Assembly: GCA_020081605.1 (NCBI GenBank)
Contig: JAHREC010000013.1
Span: forward strand, 1,736,001 to 1,800,000
Length of the DNA: 64,000 bases
From: Albifimbria verrucaria
Lineage: Eukaryota; Ascomycota; Sordariomycetes; Hypocreales; Stachybotryaceae
Direction: 5' to 3'
Position 1 is the first letter of the stretch. The number at the start of each line of letters is the position of its first letter. The position numbers were made by a program, and so were the translations under genes. Below, in pieces: positions 38,117 through 49,811 of the stretch. Under the pieces are notes generated by a model. The model searched no databases and had not been told where the DNA came from. It worked only from the letters and a program-made list of their open reading frames with translations.

Positions 38117-39090
38117 GGCTATGGTGGTCTTGGGAAGCCCAAGCAGGAGAAGACGGTTGCTCAACAGCTGGCAGTCGCGTGCGATGGACAGATGATTTTC
38201 GGCAGGGTCTGGATATTTTGGGGTGCGACTCGTGGCTGCTTCTCGCGTTGACAGAGCGACAATGCTTCGAAACCAGCGAGGGAGGGAGGAAACCGGGTTT
38301 TGAGCGCGATGCGCAAAACGAGACAGGAACTGGCAGCAGCACAGCACAGCACAGCACAGCCGGGAAGCTGACGACAAGGCCAAGGCGATTGCTTGCTGTT
38401 ACGTCGCTGTTCTCCACCGGGGTTTTGTGTCCAACGGCTCGGGATTTGCTGGTGCCCACCTTATTGTTGCCAACCAGCCCTGCCACTTGCATGTGCCTGT
38501 GGTGGGGACAGCAGCCACCACAAGCCACGCATGTGTGTCTCCCTCAAGGCACTACCCCTACCTGTGCGAGTAAGTAGTGGTACCTACTACCTAACTACCT
38601 GGTGCCTCTAAATGCTATACTTGTCAGCATAGCAGCCATGAAGCTGCGTCTTGGGCAGTTATCATTTTCACATTTCTTTTTTTTTTTTTTGGCAAGTTTA
38701 TTGACGCGTTCTTATCAATAGACTTTAATTATGGCTTTCTTTAAAAAAAAAAATTAATAAATAAAAACCAATTGCATTTCTGTTCATGAAATCATTGGTT
38801 TCATATGCCACATCGACTCTCCACGAATAAATTACATTGTAGTACACCTTAGGTAAGGTACCTTAGGTTGATACCATTGAAGTCAACCGTGGCTGAGGGT
38901 CCCCCAATCAACAAAGCAATTGTACAGGTACCTTCTCTGGCTACCTACCTAGTACCTAGAGAGCTACCACCGCCCAACGACAGCCGCGAACTGGACAGTG
39001 TTCCAGCTTCAAACCACTCTGCCTCCCCAAACCAGCGCCATCTTATTCGCATGAAAGCCCCTTGGTTCCGTTGACCACCGGTTTTCAACC
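38117..39090. other. Divergent promoter region of NUS1 and SEC10
   Basis: About 1 kb. It holds a CACAG minisatellite, a 14-T run at about 38,677-38,690, an 11-A run at about 38,743-38,753, and clustered GGTACC/ACCTA words at 38,575-38,610 and 38,845-38,960. No gene seen. Confidence 0.55.
38335..38361. repeat. CACAG pentanucleotide repeat
   Basis: About five tandem CACAG units in the leader/promoter region of NUS1. Confidence 0.85.
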
Positions 39091-41696
39091 ATGGAGCAGG
39101 CTAGCCAAGAGCCCAAAAGCCTCTTCCCCAAGGGCCCCAGCTTCACCTTGGACAACTTCTCCAACAAGGACTTTATCGTTCGCGACTTCGTCGATAGCCT
39201 TGCCGAGAGCGCTGTCCCCGCCAACCGGCGATCTGGTGCTGCCAACCCGGCCTTCGACCCCAAGCCTCTTATCCGCACCTTCGAAGGTATAGAATATTCA
39301 TTGTTCCTGCCAATACCGCATGTGCCAAGGACTAACCCCGTCTCCTACTAGGTGCTCTGTCGCAACTCGCGTTGTTGGGCGAGGAGCTGCAGGAGAAGGA
39401 GTCCGAGCTCTTGTCGCAGGTTCGCCGAGCAGAGATTCAACATGACCAAACCCTCGATACCCTGGGCCGAAAGCTCGACCAATCCATGACTTCCTTCGAG
39501 GCTCTCGATTCGTCCCTCAATCCTTCCAACACCAATGCCTACGATGGCTATGGTCGATCCGATGACGGGGTCAACGTCGCAGTCCAAATTGGCGAGAAGC
39601 TCGAGGAACTAGATCGAAAGCGAAGGCGTGCCCAAGATGCGCAGTTTCTGATACAATGCTGGACCGAGGTCAGCGAGACAGGCCAACTCACATCGCTCCA
39701 GGACATACAACGGCAAGGTGGCTCGGAGAACAAGGTGCGCTGCGCCGTCATCGCTCGTCAGCTTATGAAGATTGGCCAGCGTTTGGACCCGGTCGCCTGG
39801 AACCAGACCAACGGCCAGCGAAAAGGTGCCACGAATGGCTCGGCAAGCCCAGAGAAATCCTACAACACCCGCGAGGTCCTAGAGAAGTTCTGCGAAACTC
39901 TAGAGCAGGACCTCCTGCAGCAGTTTAACAACAGCTACAGACGCCAAAACTTTGAAGACATGAGAGAATGCGCCAAGGTGCTCCACGACTTTAACGGAGG
40001 GGCTAACGTCATTGCCGTATTCGTCAATCAGCACCAGTTCTTCATCGACAGAAACCAGCTAATCATTGATGAAGTCAGTGCAGATGGCGAGATGTGGGAA
40101 CAACTGGCCGATCCAGACGCAGAACCTCCGGGCGTAGAACCCAGCTTACAATCCCTCATTGACGAGGTCAAGATTGTGATGCAGGAGGAATCATTCATCA
40201 TCAAGCGAGCCTTTCCCTACTACGAAACTGTCCTCATCAAATTCATACAACGACTTTTCCAACAGAGTATCCAGCAGCGCCTTGAACAAGTTCTGGAAAA
40301 GGCCGAAACTGTTTCTACACTTGCCTTCCTACGATCTTTGCACGCTTCAAGAACTTATATCGGCACTTTGGTGGAAGACTTAAAGACGCATGGCTTGACC
40401 GAGAATCCAGAGCCGTGCTCTGCTCAAATTTCACAAACTCTGGACCAGCAACTAGAGGAACTTTTCATACCTTACATGGTCGGCAACTCGTATATTGACC
40501 GCGAGAAGAGGAGTCTTGAAGAAGTCTACGGCTCTTTGCTATTCAAATTCACCATTTACCACTCTCGACGGAAGAAGGCGCCGAGTGGCTTCATGGCGAG
40601 TTTGGCACAGCAAGGTACACAGCTTATAGCGTCAGCGAAGGACGCTTACATTGAAAGACTGGATTCCTCCGAACTCACGCCCACCCAGAAGGCCATCATG
40701 TTGCGGGTAGCCGGGCTTCAGGACAAAGATAACAAGAATGAGATTGATGTCTCCGAAGAGGATGGTATCTTGAGTGTCGCGAACGCAAAGAGGATGTTGA
40801 AGTGGATGGCCGAGAGCGTTCAACGGACCTTGGAGCTCGGTACACAAACAGAAACGCCAAAGGATGTCAACGTTCTTTTAACCCTCCTTCTTACAACCAT
40901 GGGCCAGGTGTATGTCGAAACTGCTCTAGACGCAGCCCAGGATCAAGCCACGTCCCAAGAAAATGCCAAAACGGAGCCAAACCTGTCGTACCTTCCTTCG
41001 ATGCGACCCGCCGTCACCATCACAACAATCATGGAGCGTTTTATTGCCGTTGTCCTTATTCGTCTCGCCGAACCCAGCATGACTGTTCGACGAAGCATGG
41101 AGGCGCAAAAGAAGATGGCTATCGACTCCATTGAGAAGAAAACGAACAACGTCTTGAAGGTGTCAATTGACGTGATTACCAGCTGGGTGTCCAAACTGCT
41201 AGGCAGCCAAAAGAAGCAAGATTTCCGACCCAAAGACGGTGAACTTGAATCACTTCAAACAAGCACATGCCTGACCATCTGCACTTTCCTCGGCCGTGCT
41301 AGCAACCAAGCAAGCCGTGCTGTGGATGGACAGAATGCCGAGAAGTTCTTCAGCGAGCTGGCACTAGCCATCATCAAACTTCTTTTCGACCATTTCAAGA
41401 AGTTCCAGGTTAATGCCACCGGTGGTCTCATGGTGACACAAGACATTGCCAAGTACGTTTCGACCATGAGAGAATGGACGCTAGGCAAGGATGTGGCAAG
41501 TGCGGTTGAGCTTCTGACAGAAATTGGCTCCCTCTTTATCGTCGGTCCTGAAGCATTGAAGGAGAAGGCCAGGACCTTGCCCTCGGGTGCTGCATCATCC
41601 AGAGAAAAGTTGTCTAAGGCCGACTTCAAGTCATTCGTCCAGAGACGTGATGACTCTGGAACTGTTGGAATCCAAAGTGTCTTGGCTAGTCTGTGA
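39091..41696 (+). CDS. SEC10: SEC10, exocyst complex subunit
   Basis: Exocyst subunit tethering secretory vesicles to growth sites, important for hyphal tip growth; about 846 residues. Exon 1 (39,091-39,286) begins MEQASQEPKSLFPKG and ends FEG. The intron is at about 39,287-39,351, and exon 2 runs open for about 780 codons with no frame break. Sec10-family blocks visible are coiled-coil EELQEKESELLSQVRRAEI, KLEELDRKRRRAQDAQFLIQ, and, in the C-terminal helical bundle, VANAKRMLKWMAESVQRTLE. It is convergent with DUS4, with 106 bases between stops. This long intact frame shows that the frame breaks elsewhere are not universal in the window. Confidence 0.93.
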
Positions 41697-41802
41697 GTGT
41701 TTGGGTCGTTGTCAGTATTGTCAGCGTGTCGGTACAATGGACTCTTGTAGATGCGGTGAACAGTCGCTTCGGCGTGCGTCTGATTCGATTGCCATGGCTC
41801 GC

Positions 41803-43287
41803 TCACAGGTCTCTTCGAAGACCTTCTGTTTGCCCTGTGTGCTCTGCAATCTTTTCATCCAGAAAGTCTACGAGCTCGCTCATGTTTGTCATCTCCGGCA
41901 GCCGCGCCATCTCCTTTTTGGAGAGCAGGGCAGCCTTGGACTTGCCCATTCCGGGTCCACACATCTCTTGGATATGATGCACTGCGAGCTTCAGGGTAAT
42001 GGGCAACGGGCGACATTGCACATGAAAGTTTCGACTACATCCCACGAACAGGAAGGATAGCCGGCGAACATGGCCGGGTTCGCGAGCAGGCCACGGGCAG
42101 ACATAAAACCAGAAATGCCGGTGTTGCTCGGCTTCGGGTCATCTTGTGAGATGCCGTCGATCTGGTAGACTTCGCCACGGGGCTCGTCCTTGATGGTCAG
42201 AGTCTTGAAGCCGTCTGCGACTGGATTGCCGGAGCTCGAGAATGGGAGCGAGTTGATTTCAAAAACGTCTCCAGAAAGGAGAACAGGGAGGATTGGCGAA
42301 TACTTGGACGTAAGGATCTCCAGGGCCTCGGTCCTGATTGGGGTGGTTGAAGGCGTGCTTCTTGTTCTTGGGTGTATAGTGACCCAGTCAACTTGGCGGT
42401 TTTGCGGGTGCCCAATGACGGTATCAAGAAAGTCCATGGTTTTTCTAGCACCTCCCGTTAGCCAGCGTGCTTGAAATAAAAAAATGCTTCCACCCTCTAG
42501 ACAGGCGCTCGTACCGTAGATCATCATGGATCCTGATCTTAACGCTGACACTCCGTCCCTTGGAGCTATTCATGTCCTTGTCCAGGCCCACGTCCCACCC
42601 ATCCTGGGCGAGCCGTTGCCTCGTCTCCACGACCATGTCCCGCACGAGTTCGCGCTGGTTCATGAGCGCAGCGCCGAGGGTCTCGGCACAGGCCCAGGAC
42701 TGGGGGCAGCCGCAGTTGAGGTCGACGCCTTGGACCCAGGGCGCCGCGAGGACGAGGCACGGGACAGTTCCAGGGGCTGTTGGCACCAAACTGTAGGATT
42801 GTAGGCACCTGGGGCCTTCAGGTGAAATGGTGAAGTCTTGATAGTTCTGTGTTAGTCTTTCGAGTGTCTTCCTATGAGGGGTTAACTGGGAGGGGACATA
42901 CCACTGTCCCGGGCAAAACTATTCCTATTGAACTCCTTTGCGAGAATCATAGGCGTCCAGCATATATCCGTGCCATATTTGTGAACCGTCTGGCGAAAAG
43001 CAAGCTGTGGCAACCCAAGCAATGGCCATATCATCAGTCCAGTCCACATCACTCCCACGCACGACGAAACCGATCCTAGCCTGAACTCACCTTGCTATAC
43101 CGCACCATAGGCGCGCACGCATAGACAAATTTATCTCGCTTCCGCGCTGCGTCGAATATCTTGAGCGGACTGTTTGTGCGTCATGGCAATGGTGAGTAAT
43201 TGTGCTGGCTACCCTGGAGCGTGAGAGCAGAAACTGGAGGGGGATTGCGTACTGCGAAGACGCATCCGTTGCAGATGGCGAAGTCAT
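41803..43287 (-). CDS. DUS4: DUS4-type tRNA dihydrouridine synthase, four frame breaks
   Basis: FMN-dependent enzyme reducing uridines in the tRNA D-loop; Dus4 modifies positions 20a/20b. About 400 residues in several exons. Exon 1 is short (MTSPSATDASS). Exon 2 reads IFDAARKRDKFVYACAPMVR, followed by FRQTVHKYGTDICWTPMIL. The catalytic Cys lies in VDLNCGCPQSWACAETLGAA, and FMN/RNA-binding segments are SVKIRIHDDLR and FMSARGLLANPAMFAGY. One base is missing near 42,812, 42,774, 42,751 and 42,010, mostly C or G runs. Restoring them gives a continuous protein ending LRRDL at 41803. Introns near 43,172-43,252, 43,025-43,087, 42,835-42,903 and 42,440-42,510 have GT-AG ends; exact borders are approximate. 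Confidence 0.85.
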
Positions 43288-43732
43288 GATGGGATGCGTG
43301 TGTCTAGTTGCTACGCAAATTTGTGATTTTGCGGGGATTTGAGTGAGTGAATGTTGTTGTAATAGTGAGTTGTGGTTTTGAGTACTGAGGAGTTTTGACT
43401 ATTTTGAGATTTCTGTACAGGCTAACGAGAACATTGGCTTTGTGGGGACGCTCAGTTCCACTGGCGAGCATTTATCTGAGTTAGCGATTCAACTCAAACA
43501 GGCACCCATTGCACGCTGCAACAACACCAGACGTTATTTTTAAATATTTACAATATATTGTTGTTTATATGCATTATATGAAAGTTCTCATTCTAGTCGG
43601 AGTAAAGTATGCTGAGTAAAGATAGAACACCGTATGCCGGGTATAACCAAGAAAGATATGCAATGCCAGTAACACAATGCCACCGCAACACCAAATGATG
43701 CAACTCCATCGCGAATTTCATTCCCAAGTTCC
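43288..43732. other. Intergenic region, DUS4 promoter
   Basis: About 0.45 kb between the RBR ligase 3' end and the DUS4 start. AT-rich around 43,535-43,580. No gene seen. Confidence 0.5.
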
Positions 43733-46208
43733 TCAAGCCGCCGTACCATTCTCCGCATATTCAGGCGTGAAGAGACTGTCCGCGTCTCCTTCTGCTTCCT
43801 CAGCCTCTGCCTCGTTCAAGAGCCTTTCTCTTTCCAAGATGATTTCCTGGAGCCATCTACCCTCGGCTACCCCCTGTCTGGTAAGCTGGGTCATCTTATC
43901 CTCCAGTTTATCTTCCAACCTCTGCTTGGCACTATACATCAACTCCTCTTGAATGGTCTTTTTGCTCTCTAGCTTCTTTTCATAATGCGCCAGCTCTTGA
44001 GCCTTCCACTCCTGCCACGCGCGGAACCCTTGATCCATTCGTTGGCGTAGAGGCAGCATGGCGGCCTCGATCTCCTCAACAGCGGTCTCGTGACCATTCC
44101 AATACTCCAACAACTGCCTATGATATTCGTCTTCGACCTTTTGCTCTTCGGAAACGCGCAATGCAAAATCCTCATCGAAATCTGCCTCCTTCTTCAGCAA
44201 ATTCTCCCGCGTTCGCTCGCTAATCCGCGAGCGCTCGAGGGCCTGTTCAGTTGCCAAACGTTCTTTGGATTCCGCAGCCTCCTTGTTCAGGTCCTCCGAG
44301 TTTGCCTGTTGGTATGTTTCCAACATCACTTGCTGTAGCTCGTGCAGTTCATCAAGGCTTTGGCGTAGTTGACGGTACTTTTCTTCCACGACTCGTCGGC
44401 GTATGCTCTCCTGTAATGCTCTTTCTTCGAGCTCACGCTGGCGCCTTTCCTCCTCCAGCCTCTCTTGCTCTTGTCTTTCCAGTTCAGCTTGGAGTGCTTC
44501 CTCCCTTTCAAACTCTTCAATCTGCGCGAGGATTCGGCGCAGCTCCTCAGATTCCTCTTGCTCTCGGAATTCCCGCTGCTGTCGACGAGTGGCTACCGCG
44601 TCCTTGAGCTCATTGAGTTGCTCCATAGTGCAGCTACAGGTCCTCCACACTTCGTTACAGACATAGCAGAACTGATATCCACACCTGCATGTCATATGCT
44701 GGCAGGCCTCCTTATGTTCTACCAAGGCGTGGCACCTGTTGCACCTCTTCCAGCCTTCCTCTTCAGCTAGGGTATTGGTGAGCCTCATGTCCTGATCGTC
44801 AGGGCAATCATTGTTGCCATGGATCGGCCCACGGCAGATGGTGCAGGTCCAGTGACCATTCTCACAGCGACCCTGACGTATACCTGGGCTGATGTAGTCT
44901 GGCTGAATCCAGACACCACAATCTGTGTTATGGCAGTATACCCGCTCGCTCACGGGTATGTTCCACTCACGAGATCGTTCCTGGAACTTCTTTTTAAGAT
45001 CATTAGGCACAATACGTAAAACGGTCCGGAAGGGAATCGGATTGAGACAGCATTTAGCTGGCCACTGCTGCTCATTTTGTACTGCGGCAGAAACAAGGCG
45101 GACGAAACAGTCGGAGCAGTAGTAATGGCAAGGTACCCGTATCATGGACTTGGAAGGAAATTCGTCTAGGCATGAGACACATTCACTTCAAGGTTTAGTA
45201 AAACTTCATGGTGGTAAGCAGAAGAAAAGACATACACGACTGTATCTGGCTCCTGGGGCAGGAGAACACTGGTCCCTCCAAAACCACCAAATATGGCGAT
45301 AGTCTGCTGAGCTAGTAGATCCGAGGAATCCATATCGAGGTTGTGTAATTTGGCACGCAATTTCCGGCGAAGAGTCTCGCGAGTGTTGCCTGCATTATCC
45401 ACAGAGGCGCTGCTCTCACCTTTATCACTGCTGCGTTGGAAGAAGCGCTTCAACGCGAATCTCCGTTTCTTTGATTCCTTGATGGAAGCATTACCGGCAG
45501 AACTGGCATCCGTGTTTGCATCGTCCGCATTCGAGTTTCTGGAACTCTGTGATGTAGTTGGCCTAGGCTCAGCTGGGGTGTCGTTTGATTCATGGTCCTC
45601 GCGAATGATGATGGGAAGATACAAGGCTTGACTTCTTCGTGCGTCCCTGGCTGCCTTCTCTTCTCTCACCCTCCTTTCTTCATCCTCTGTCTTTTGACGG
45701 TGTTCTTCGGCAGCTCTTGCCTTGACATTGGCAATTGATGCTGAAACAATGTCTAGTAGGATTTGAGAAGAGACGGTAGGGGCCTTGCCGAGTAGGGAAG
45801 GCGGGCTGAATTGCCTCCAATCTACATCGTCGACGGCTGTTTCAGGTTCAACGGCTTGAGAAGATGATGCTGAAGGCTCTGGCGCTTCTCCTGTTACACT
45901 GCCGTGTTGTTGTTCATGGAAGGGAGGGAGTTGATCTCCATGTGTTCAGCAGCCTTGAGCCATAGCCCGTACGAGTGCCTGTCCGTAGACTCGAGTGGGC
46001 TAACCGGAAAGACTTGACCATCTGTAGTCGGTGTCACTGGACTGTTCAGCATATGGTTGGGCTCAGTAATCAGACGCTGGATGTGGTCTTTGGTATTTTG
46101 CTCTGGTTCGGATGTGTCGAATGGGTTGTGATGTAATTCAATGTAGTCTTCTGGGGAAAAAGACCCAGGCATCAAATTTCCACTCCAGGTTTGGAGTATC
46201 GCAGTCAT
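43733..46208 (-). CDS. RBR-type E3 ubiquitin ligase with long coiled-coil tail
   Basis: RING-between-RING ligase of about 808 residues. A disordered N-terminal region starts at the ATG at 46208 (MTAILQTWSGNLMPG) and includes a basic patch (KESKKRRFALKRFFQRSS). RING1 starts ECVSCLDEFPSK then PCHYYCSDCF. The IBR has VYCHNTDCGVWI and CTICRGPIHGNNDC. RING2 is GWKRCNRCHALVEHKEACQH, whose Cys in HKEACQHMTC is the expected ubiquitin-thioester site. A very charged 300-residue coiled coil follows (REFREQEESEELRRI, LEEERRQRELEERAL). One intron is at about 45,181-45,231. One base is missing near 45,897, shortly after the N-terminal 104 codons. Fungi have several such ligases, and the substrate is unknown. 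Confidence 0.87.
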
Positions 46209-47701
46209 GGCTTCTACCAGACCTTAGTCTGTTGACCAAGGCTGTCAGGGCAAGTCGAGTCCTATATGTAAGAGCTTCTGAAGGGTGCAAGACCATCTAG
46301 AATACGACAGCAGCAGGAGGACCAGGGCTCATCATAAAGAAGAGCTGCCAGTATGACCAAACAATCATGGTGTGGCCCGTGGCCGTGCAGGTATGACTTG
46401 GGCGATGGCCCTTGCATCAGGATCGAGGAGCACATGGCGAACGGTTTGTTTGTAGAAGCCTTGGCTAGCTCGAATGAGGCATACTTGACTTGGCACAAAT
46501 CAGCCTTCGGCAGCTCAAGTCATGTCCGTTTTAGGGATGTCCAAATGATCTGTAGTTGGATAGCCAATGGGGATCGGCATCAGATGCTCGTTGTACTCAG
46601 CCGGATTCCGAGAAGGAGTGTTTGCCAAGGATGCAGCTGAAAGCTAGTGTCACATCTGAGCCACGATGGCACTGGCTGGCTGCGACTTGTTGCAGGTTGT
46701 TGGTCCGAACTGGCTAATCGAGCACCGGGTGTGGAGGCGGAGCGACTGGTAAATGGAACAAGATGATTAGGATGTGGGCTTTGTTTACAAAATGTAGCCA
46801 GATGAAATACAGTTGAAGTGAGTAGGTAGGTAATTGTGAGAGAGGAGAAATGCTTTCCAATTAAGCCACACCAGTCAGTATGGACCCTGTAAGAGTGTCT
46901 TGGGTAATAGGTTAGTAGGTACATAGGTGTCGGTACCTATCTGCCGACGATAGCGCCCAGTGCAGTGGAAGGTGCGCTATGATTAGGGGCAGGCGTTCGA
47001 ATTACAGCGGCTCTGGCTCCCAGTTCCCTTTACTCAGACAGTGCCTAGGGAGGTAGGTACGTTAGTACCTTGTGTTGATGCATGTGAATCATGAGCCATT
47101 CTCGACAATCTCCACAACTGCCTGCTCGAGCCGAGTGGAAATATTTCCGTTGATCCTGTGATGCTTGGTTGAACCCACCCTGAAATAGAACCATGTCCCG
47201 AGCCCCATACGCTGTGTTGTTGCTTTCGGTGAGCCAAAAATCGTTAACCGCTCGCTGTACCTAATTTCGTGCCTCTGATCTGCACTAGAAGCTCAGCCGC
47301 CATTTGTTCCCGCTTCTATGCATCAAAGTGCCTCTCCTAGTTGATCCGCCTGACCAGAAACCTAGGCTGATCGCATGGCACAACCACGGCCCAGCCAATC
47401 ATAGGTGAGATTCTTGTTCGGTGGACGAGTGGCTCAAACTTCAAGCCGTTAAAGTGCTGTAATATCGCTATCAAACACTGTTTAGGTTCCTCATACGACC
47501 ATGCATGTGTGGTCTCGCAAAGGGCTGCCAGCATCTGGCCACCTCAACTGCATGAACCATCCTTCGACTGATGCACACCACTATCAATATTGCTTGCTAT
47601 TGACAAAAAGTCCCAGAGTACATGAATTTGCAAAAGGGCGCTCTTTGGCCCTATCAAACACCGTGCCAACTGTGCCACGCAAATGTGTCGATGACCAATA
47701 T
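46209..47701. other. Intergenic region upstream of the RBR ligase gene
   Basis: About 1.5 kb. GGTACC/TAGGTA words cluster at 46,815-46,940 and 47,040-47,075. Small open frames show no known domain. Confidence 0.5.
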
Positions 47702-48798
47702 CTAGATCTTCGACTTGGGCTTTGCAAACTCAACTTTGTTGGTGCTGTACGGTATCTTGAGTTAGCAAATATCTTCTACAATCATTGGCCACAAGTGGAA
47801 ATGATTCGTTTACATACCAAGTTCCAACATGCTCGAGTCCCACCTCGACGAGATCGCCATCCTTGAGCCATACTTGGGGCTTACGGCCCATTCCCACACC
47901 GGGAGGGCTGATTAGTTAGCCTTCCATCGTGTCTCTGACGTGTTTGTTGCAGTGACTTACGTGCCGGTAAAGATGAGATCCCCAGGCATCAGCGTCACTC
48001 CTTGGCTAAGGAAGGAGATTGTTTTCCGGACATTGAAGATCATATCAGATGTGTCTGCGTCCTGTGCATCTGTCAGACCAGAGGATTACAATCCACCCAG
48101 CAATGTGACGCATACCTGAACTGCCTTGCCGTTGAGCTTCGTCCATATCTTCAACGCCTGGGGTCCTTGATGACATCCTTCGTTACGATTGCCGGCCCAA
48201 ACGGTGCCCAGCTGTCAAAGCCTTTCCCAAGAGACCACTGACCTCCGCCATGCTTGATTTGCCAATCGCGGTGAGACACATCGTTTCCGACCGAATAGCC
48301 AAGAACGTAGTCGAGTGCCTCCGCCTCAGACACATCGGCACAACGTTTGCCGATGACGATGATAAGCTCGCACTCGTAGTCCAGGCCCACACCTTCTTGC
48401 GCCATCAGGGGAATACGAATGGGTTCGCCTGGACCGGCCAAGGCGGTGGCGGGCTTGTAGAATAGCACGGGAACTTCGGTTCTGGCATGCCTGTTTCCTT
48501 GGCATGTAAAGCGTAGTTCAAGCCCAGGCATCTCACCGTCGACACATCTTCCGGCGCAAGAGGCGCCAGGAAAAGGCGGATATCGACCACTTGATCGCTT
48601 ACATCATGTTTCCCAAAAATGTCACCTGTAATAATGCGTGCTTGCTTGGCCTTTGCGATGTCGGTCTCGCCTCGAGGCAGAATGGCATCGCCGTAGTATG
48701 TGCGACCATCTTTGGCCAAGAATCGGACCAGACGCTGAGAAGTTAGTATAAAACCATTTGGCGAAGTGAAACTGATGCCTCACCGTGAAGGTTGTCAT
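47702..48798 (-). CDS. Fumarylacetoacetate hydrolase-family protein, two frame breaks
   Basis: FAH-fold hydrolase or decarboxylase of about 290 residues, related to FAHD1/acylpyruvate hydrolase. The ATG at 48798 ([15 protein letters not shown]) precedes an intron of about 50 bases. The domain shows [20 protein letters not shown], the metal-binding ExE in [14 protein letters not shown], and the downstream [14 protein letters not shown]. Later exons read [36 protein letters not shown] and [15 protein letters not shown]. Four introns are inferred. One base is missing near 48,469-48,471 and one near 48,160-48,163 (both in G runs on the plus strand). The last small exon, ending at 47702, is less certain. 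Substrate unknown. Confidence 0.82.
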
Positions 48799-49811
48799 GG
48801 TGTTCTCTTATCGAATTGGATGGAGAGTAGAAGGATGCAAGAGTCAAGCGAAGTCCAAGATGGCTACTGATTATCAATCACTTGTCGTTTACGTGTAGAT
48901 CACCAGCCAGTCAATAATAGCCTGAAGTTTATAGAGTGATTATCACTCGCAATTGCAAATAAGCGGTTTCGGACAGCTCCCCGACCTCTCCAGCATCTGG
49001 CCTAACCCCGAATCCCGAGACTGGCCTTATCGATAAAGAGCTCCTGTAAGCTCGGTTTAATTGGAGACGAAGGGTCCATGATGCAACTCACCTCGGTAAA
49101 TACTTGCCTCAACCAAATCGTCACAAGACTTCGGCGCGCATTGGTTGTAGAAAGCTTCGTTAACCACGCCACCATCTTTGTTCCTTAATCCCCTGTCGAG
49201 AAACCTCCGCTTGTCCAAAATGCGTCTATCGGGCTTACAGAAGGAGGTATTGGCCTTATATCGCCATTGTCTGCGAGAGAGTCGCAAAAAGCCTTTGGTA
49301 GGATTTTTCTGGCAACCTAAAGCTACGAGCATTAGCTGACACAATTGAAGAACTCCTGATCCCACTTTGAAGCCTTTGCCAGGTAAGTGTCGATACTGTT
49401 TCTTCTCTCAACCAGACTAACAGACCACTTAATAGAACCGAGTTTGCTCGGCATCTCGATATCGACAAGCGCGACTTTGCAACCATTGAATTTCTATTGC
49501 GGAAGGGCCGGAGACAGCTCGAAGTCTACTCATCTCCAGGAATAAAGGATATCCGATAAATGCAAGCGTTTCTATCATTAGCAGCAGCCGTAAGGATGCC
49601 GAGCCGGTCTTCGCTGCTGCCAATGGCCTAGGGATGCTGCGAGTCTGGCGTGCCTGCCCATTTTCCGTATCCTAGCAACCTTTGACTTGATGAGCGACTT
49701 CGTTTTCCGGGCAACTCTTCGTTCCGTTACCGACACACGTCACCGTGATAACCCGTCGCCATGTTGGAATAATACCCCGTTGGATACACCTGAGTCATAT
49801 TGCTTCTCACA
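48799..49811. other. Divergent promoter region
   Basis: About 1 kb between the FAH-family gene and the unrecognised gene at 49,812. Small minus-strand open frames (up to 102 codons) show no recognisable domain and are not supported. Confidence 0.5.

Noticed and set aside
49057..49623. Minus-strand frames upstream of the gene at 49,812
   Set aside because: They are short, overlapping and without recognisable domains; more likely divergent promoter sequence.
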